This document shows, in pieces, positions 51,689 to 54,711 of a DNA stretch of 54,711 nucleotides. The notes beneath the pieces are model-generated. The model was not told the origin of the DNA. It did not search any database and worked only from the letters and a program-made list of their open reading frames with translations. The translations under genes and the position numbers were made by a program. The stretch is from Candidatus Cryptobacteroides avistercoris (GTDB taxonomy: Bacteria > Bacteroidota > Bacteroidia > Bacteroidales > UBA932), in contig JADILW010000087.1 in NCBI GenBank assembly GCA_017695095.1, positions 1 through 54,711 of the forward strand, given 5' to 3'. Every line of letters begins with the position of its first letter. Within the stretch, counting starts at the first letter, position 1.

Positions 51689-53878
51689 ATGAAGCAGAAG
51701 CTCAGCAAAGGCCGCAAGCAGATGCGGCAGGGCCGGAAGAAGCAGGAGGCCCGCAAGTCCTTGCCCGAGTTCGCCGGCAAGGTTCAGATGACCCGCGAAG
51801 GGTATATTTTCGTGATCATAGAAGGTCAGGACGACGACGTCTTCGTGAAGGCGTCCAAGACCCGCCACGCCCTCGACGGCGACATCGTGAAGGTGGTGGT
51901 GACCAGAGACAAGCCCGCAGGCGACAGCAAGCGCCGCCGCGAAGGCGAAGTGGTGGAGATACTCGAGCGCTCCGGCAGACCCTTCGTCGGCATATACCAT
52001 ACCGCCGGAGACCAGGCGTGGGTGCTCATGCAGAGCCGCTCCATGCCCTATGACATCGCGGTCGACCCCGCAGAGGCCGCCGCCAAGGGCGCCCAGCCCG
52101 GAATGAAGGTCTCCGCAATCGTCGAAGGCTGGCGCAGGGGAGAGAACAACCCCCACGGCTACATCAGCGACGTGCTCGGAATGCCCGGGCTCAACGACAC
52201 CGAGATGCACGCCATCCTCGCCGAATTCAACCTGCCTTACCGCTTTGAGCCCGAGGTGGAGAACGCCGCCGACCAGATTTCGGACCAGATAAGCCCCGAA
52301 GACCTCAAGGGGCGCAAGGATTTCCGCGACCGCCTCACCTTCACCATCGACCCGGCCGACGCCAAGGATTTCGACGACGCGCTCTCGTTCCGCCGGCTTG
52401 AGAACGGCAACTACGAGATAGGCGTCCATATCGCCGACGTCTCCCATTACGTGACCCCCGGCAGTCTCGTGGACAAGGAGGCCCGCACCCGCGGAACCTC
52501 GGTCTACCTGGTCGACCGCACCGTGCCCATGCTTCCCGAGAAGCTCTGCAACAAGCTCTGCTCCCTGCGTCCCGACGAAGACAAGCTCGTGTTCTCCGCC
52601 GTGTTCGAGATGAGCCCGAAAGCCGAAGTGCGCTCGCGCTGGATAGGCCGCGCCATCATACGTTCCAACCGCCGTCTCGACTATGACGGCGCGCAGCATA
52701 TCATCGAGGCCGAAAGCGTGCCTGAATCCGACGAACTCGCATTCGCGATACGCGAGCTCAACCGCCTCGCAGGCATCATGAAGGCCGCCGAGCGCAAGGC
52801 CGGAGCAATCGACTTCGACAGGCCCGAGATGAAGGTGCTGGTCGACGAGAACGGCAAGCCCATAGACGTCTACGAGAAGATTTCCAAGGAGGCCAACTGG
52901 CTTATCGAGGAATTCATGCTGCTCGCCAACCGCACGGTGGCCGAGTATGTGGCCACCGCCGGCCAGATGAACGGCGTGCCCGCCAAAAACCCCAAGACCT
53001 TCGTCTACCGTATCCACGGCGAACCCAACGAGGTCAAGCTGGAAGGCCTGCGCGAATTCGCCAAAGGCTTCGGCTACAGGGTGGAGAACGCCACCGGCCA
53101 CGACATCGCCGCCGAACTCAACCGCCTGCTCGACTCCGCCAAGGGCAAGCCCGAATATGCGGCGCTCGAGAATCTCGCGCTGCGCTCCATGGCCAAGGCG
53201 GTCTACAGCACCGACAACATCGGCCACTTCGGCCTCGCATTCAGGTTCTACACCCACTTCACCTCGCCCATACGCCGCTATCCCGACCTCATGGTCCACA
53301 GGCTGCTGGCCAGGTACCTCGCAGGCGGCGACAGCGTCAGGAAAGAGGTCTACGAGGAGGAGTGCCGCCATGCCTCCGAACGCGAGATGGTGGCCGCAGA
53401 CGCGGAACGCACCTCAGTGAAATACAAACTCGTGGAGTTCATGCAGGACAAGGTAGGCCAGGAATTCGACGGCACCGTGTCGGGCATCACCGAATGGGGC
53501 ATGTACGTGGAGATCGAACCCACGAAGATCGAGGGCATGGTCTCCCTGCGCGAGATACAGTCGGATTTCTTCTTCTTCGACGAGCCCCGCTACCGCCTCG
53601 TCGGCCGCCGCACCCACAAGATTTTCCGCCTCGGCGACAAGGTGCGCATCAAGGTGACCAACGCCAACCTGGAGCAGCGCCTTCTCGACTATGAACTCGT
53701 GGAGGACATCGCCGGAGAAACGGCAGGCGACGGAAATCCCGTGGACGGTGACGAGTTCCGCGGAGAAAATCCCGTCAGGGAGCATTCCGGCAGGCTCCGT
53801 TCCGGAGGTGGACGCGGCAGGAAGGGCAAGTCCGCCGGCCCCAAGTCCGGAAAAGCCTCCTCGCGAAAGAGGAAGTAG
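51689..53878 (+). CDS. rnr: Ribonuclease R
   Basis: A 729-residue 3'-to-5' exoribonuclease. A basic N-terminus is followed by cold-shock domains (to about 210), the RNB catalytic domain with FTIDPADAKDFDDALS (about 219-234) and the HFTSPIRRYPDLMVHR block, an S1 RNA-binding domain (about 590-670, FDGTVSGITEWGMYVEIE), and a basic Lys/Arg/Ser-rich tail. It degrades structured RNA. The start was placed at 51689; the longer frame would run through the upstream repeat and promoter. A terminator-like palindrome follows. Confidence 0.96.
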   Translation: MKQKLSKGRKQMRQGRKKQEARKSLPEFAGKVQMTREGYIFVIIEGQDDDVFVKASKTRHALDGDIVKVVVTRDKPAGDSKRRREGEVVEILERSGRPFVGIYHTAGDQAWVLMQSRSMPYDIAVDPAEAAAKGAQPGMKVSAIVEGWRRGENNPHGYISDVLGMPGLNDTEMHAILAEFNLPYRFEPEVENAADQISDQISPEDLKGRKDFRDRLTFTIDPADAKDFDDALSFRRLENGNYEIGVHIADVSHYVTPGSLVDKEARTRGTSVYLVDRTVPMLPEKLCNKLCSLRPDEDKLVFSAVFEMSPKAEVRSRWIGRAIIRSNRRLDYDGAQHIIEAESVPESDELAFAIRELNRLAGIMKAAERKAGAIDFDRPEMKVLVDENGKPIDVYEKISKEANWLIEEFMLLANRTVAEYVATAGQMNGVPAKNPKTFVYRIHGEPNEVKLEGLREFAKGFGYRVENATGHDIAAELNRLLDSAKGKPEYAALENLALRSMAKAVYSTDNIGHFGLAFRFYTHFTSPIRRYPDLMVHRLLARYLAGGDSVRKEVYEEECRHASEREMVAADAERTSVKYKLVEFMQDKVGQEFDGTVSGITEWGMYVEIEPTKIEGMVSLREIQSDFFFFDEPRYRLVGRRTHKIFRLGDKVRIKVTNANLEQRLLDYELVEDIAGETAGDGNPVDGDEFRGENPVREHSGRLRSGGGRGRKGKSAGPKSGKASSRKRK

Positions 53879-53908
53879 ACCAGGCATGTGTTGCCTATAA
53901 CATACGGA

Positions 53909-53952
53909 TTTATGCAAAAAGTGTTGCGCATGCGCAACACTTTTTGCATAAA
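53909..53952. repeat. Perfect 44-bp palindrome
   Basis: The sequence from TTTATGCAAAAAGTGTTGCG is its own reverse complement over 44 bp, centred on GCGCATGCGC. Because the GTGTTGC stem is flanked by A- and T-runs, it can also act as a terminator for rnr in either direction. Confidence 0.9.
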
Positions 53953-53974
53953 CGGGCTTTGAATGCGTATTTTG

Positions 53975-54030
53975 TGTTGCGCGCAAGCAACATAAAATGA
54001 CTAAAAGTGTTGCGCGTATGCAACACTTTT
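53975..54030. repeat. Two further GTGTTGC/GCAACAC inverted repeats
   Basis: TGTTGC (53975-53980) with GCAACA (53987-53992), and AAAAGTGTTGC (54003-54013) with GCAACACTTTT (54020-54030). The latter is followed 3 bp later by the -7 box of the ATPase gene and overlaps its -33 region. Confidence 0.85.
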
Positions 54031-54040
54031 GCTATATTTG
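54009..54040 (+). promoter_or_regulatory. Promoter for the DUF4143-type ATPase, overlapped by a palindrome
   Basis: GTTG (54009-54012), 20 bp, TATATTTG (54033-54040), 22 bp before the ATG. The palindrome 54003-54030 covers the -33 element and spacer, a position suited to repressor control. Confidence 0.6.
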
Positions 54041-54062
54041 TCCGGACTAATCAGATTCTAAT

Positions 54063-54711
54063 ATGGAGACTCTGTTCAGAAGACATGACCAGTATATCGC
54101 GAAGACGCCCATGGACATTGTCCGCGAGACCATGCAGGACATAGGATGGGATTCCCGGCTGATCGCCATAGTCGGGGCCCGGGGTGTGGGGAAGTCCACT
54201 TTGATGCGCCAGTATGTGAAGCTGAATTTCGAGCCTTACGACAGGTCGGTCCTCTATTGTTCCCTGGATTCGGTATATTTCTCGACTCATACGGTCATTG
54301 AACTCGCCGAAGGGTTCGTGGCAGGAGGAGGACGCAGGCTGTTGCTTGACGAGGTGCACAAATATGACGGATGGAGCCGTGAGATAAAGGAAATATACGA
54401 GCTCTATCCCGAGCTGAAGATTGTCTTGAGCGGTTCGTCTCTGCTTCATATTCTGAATGCGGATGCGGATCTGTCGAGGAGGTGCGTAAGGTACTCCATG
54501 TACGGTCTGTCGTTCCGGGAATTCCTGAGGTTCTACAAGGGCCTTGACTTCGGGAGATGCGGTCTGGAGACCATATTGTCCGACAACGCCCGCCTGTGCG
54601 CCGAAGTGAACGCCGGATGCAGGCCTCTGATGCTGTTCGACGAATATCTGGAATATGGATATTATCCGTTCTACAGCGAGAACGCCTCGGACTATCATAT
54701 CAAGATAGGCC
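54063..54711 (+). CDS. AAA ATPase, DUF4143-type (cut by window edge)
   Basis: Open from the ATG at 54063 to the window end (216 codons). Walker A is IVGARGVGKSTLMRQY (about residue 37), Walker B is RRLLLDEVHKY (about residue 96), and the sensor strand is IVLSGSSLLHIL. This arrangement is that of the ATP-binding proteins that carry a C-terminal DUF4143 domain; that domain lies beyond the window. They are numerous in Bacteroidales and of unsettled function. Preceded by three GTGTTGC palindromes. Confidence 0.88.
   Translation, partial: METLFRRHDQYIAKTPMDIVRETMQDIGWDSRLIAIVGARGVGKSTLMRQYVKLNFEPYDRSVLYCSLDSVYFSTHTVIELAEGFVAGGGRRLLLDEVHKYDGWSREIKEIYELYPELKIVLSGSSLLHILNADADLSRRCVRYSMYGLSFREFLRFYKGLDFGRCGLETILSDNARLCAEVNAGCRPLMLFDEYLEYGYYPFYSENASDYHIKIG

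Noticed and set aside
51665..53371. Antisense ORF of 568 codons opposite rnr
   Set aside because: Shadow of the RNase R gene; no domain.

Overview
The window looks like a chromosomal segment of a GC-rich member of the Bacteroidales (Bacteroidota), possibly an uncultured gut lineage (Cryptobacteroides-like or Rikenellaceae-like; the exact family is my inference). The support is: promoters of the Bacteroidota type (a TAnnTTTG -7 box, sometimes with TTTG at -33), lineage-typical proteins (GldH, an Oar-like TonB-dependent receptor, BACON-domain lipoproteins, DUF2723, DUF4271 and DUF5020 proteins, a split transketolase, a PG0541-type protein behind an RND pump) and lineage-typical gene order (eIF1/SUI1, DUF4271, hemD, rnpA, yidD; and holB, ricT, gldH). 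Almost every long ORF antisense to a real gene is a by-product of the GC-rich codon usage.

Layout. 1-6.8 kb: two tandem acyl-CoA ligases (the second cut by the window edge), a tRNA methyltransferase overlapping an ABC ATPase, a large membrane acyltransferase-like protein, a YqaA-type and a DUF456 membrane protein. 6.8-11.4 kb: lepA and a split transketolase in a divergent pair, bracketed by 138-bp inverted repeats. 11.4-18 kb: the SUI1-to-yidD operon, a 1029-residue DUF2723 membrane protein, an RlmI-like methyltransferase. 18-26.4 kb: pgk, lgt and a complete tripartite RND efflux operon with a small PII-like partner. 26.4-34.9 kb: thioredoxin, an outer-membrane barrel protein, a chain of overlapping genes (LOG protein, polyprenyl synthase, holB, ricT, gldH, trmB), then metK-smpB-miaA on the other strand. 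35-40.4 kb: an Oar-like TonB-dependent receptor with a BACON/OB-repeat lipoprotein. 40.5-41.4 kb: a gene-free region packed with hairpins. 41.4-50.2 kb: MATE and MFS exporters, then two secreted nuclease lipoproteins, an M3 peptidase and gpmI. 50.4-54.7 kb: a broken receptor-like gene, a DUF5020 outer-membrane protein, rnr, and the start of an AAA/DUF4143 ATPase.

Most genes are housekeeping. The more unusual content is in small repeated palindromic DNA: (i) a two-copy element with a conserved core of about 70 nt and arms that differ between copies yet pair with each other, perfectly over 30 bp in one copy; (ii) 138-bp inverted repeats around lepA/transketolase; (iii) a dispersed GCAGATTTGCAATCTGC-type palindrome, a relative of which sits in frame inside trmB; (iv) a set of GTGTTGC/GCAACAC palindromes, one perfect over 44 bp, in front of the DUF4143 ATPase. 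Several genes also have promoter boxes so close to the start codon that their mRNAs should be leaderless or nearly so. I saw no tRNA, rRNA, CRISPR array, intact insertion sequence or prophage gene.
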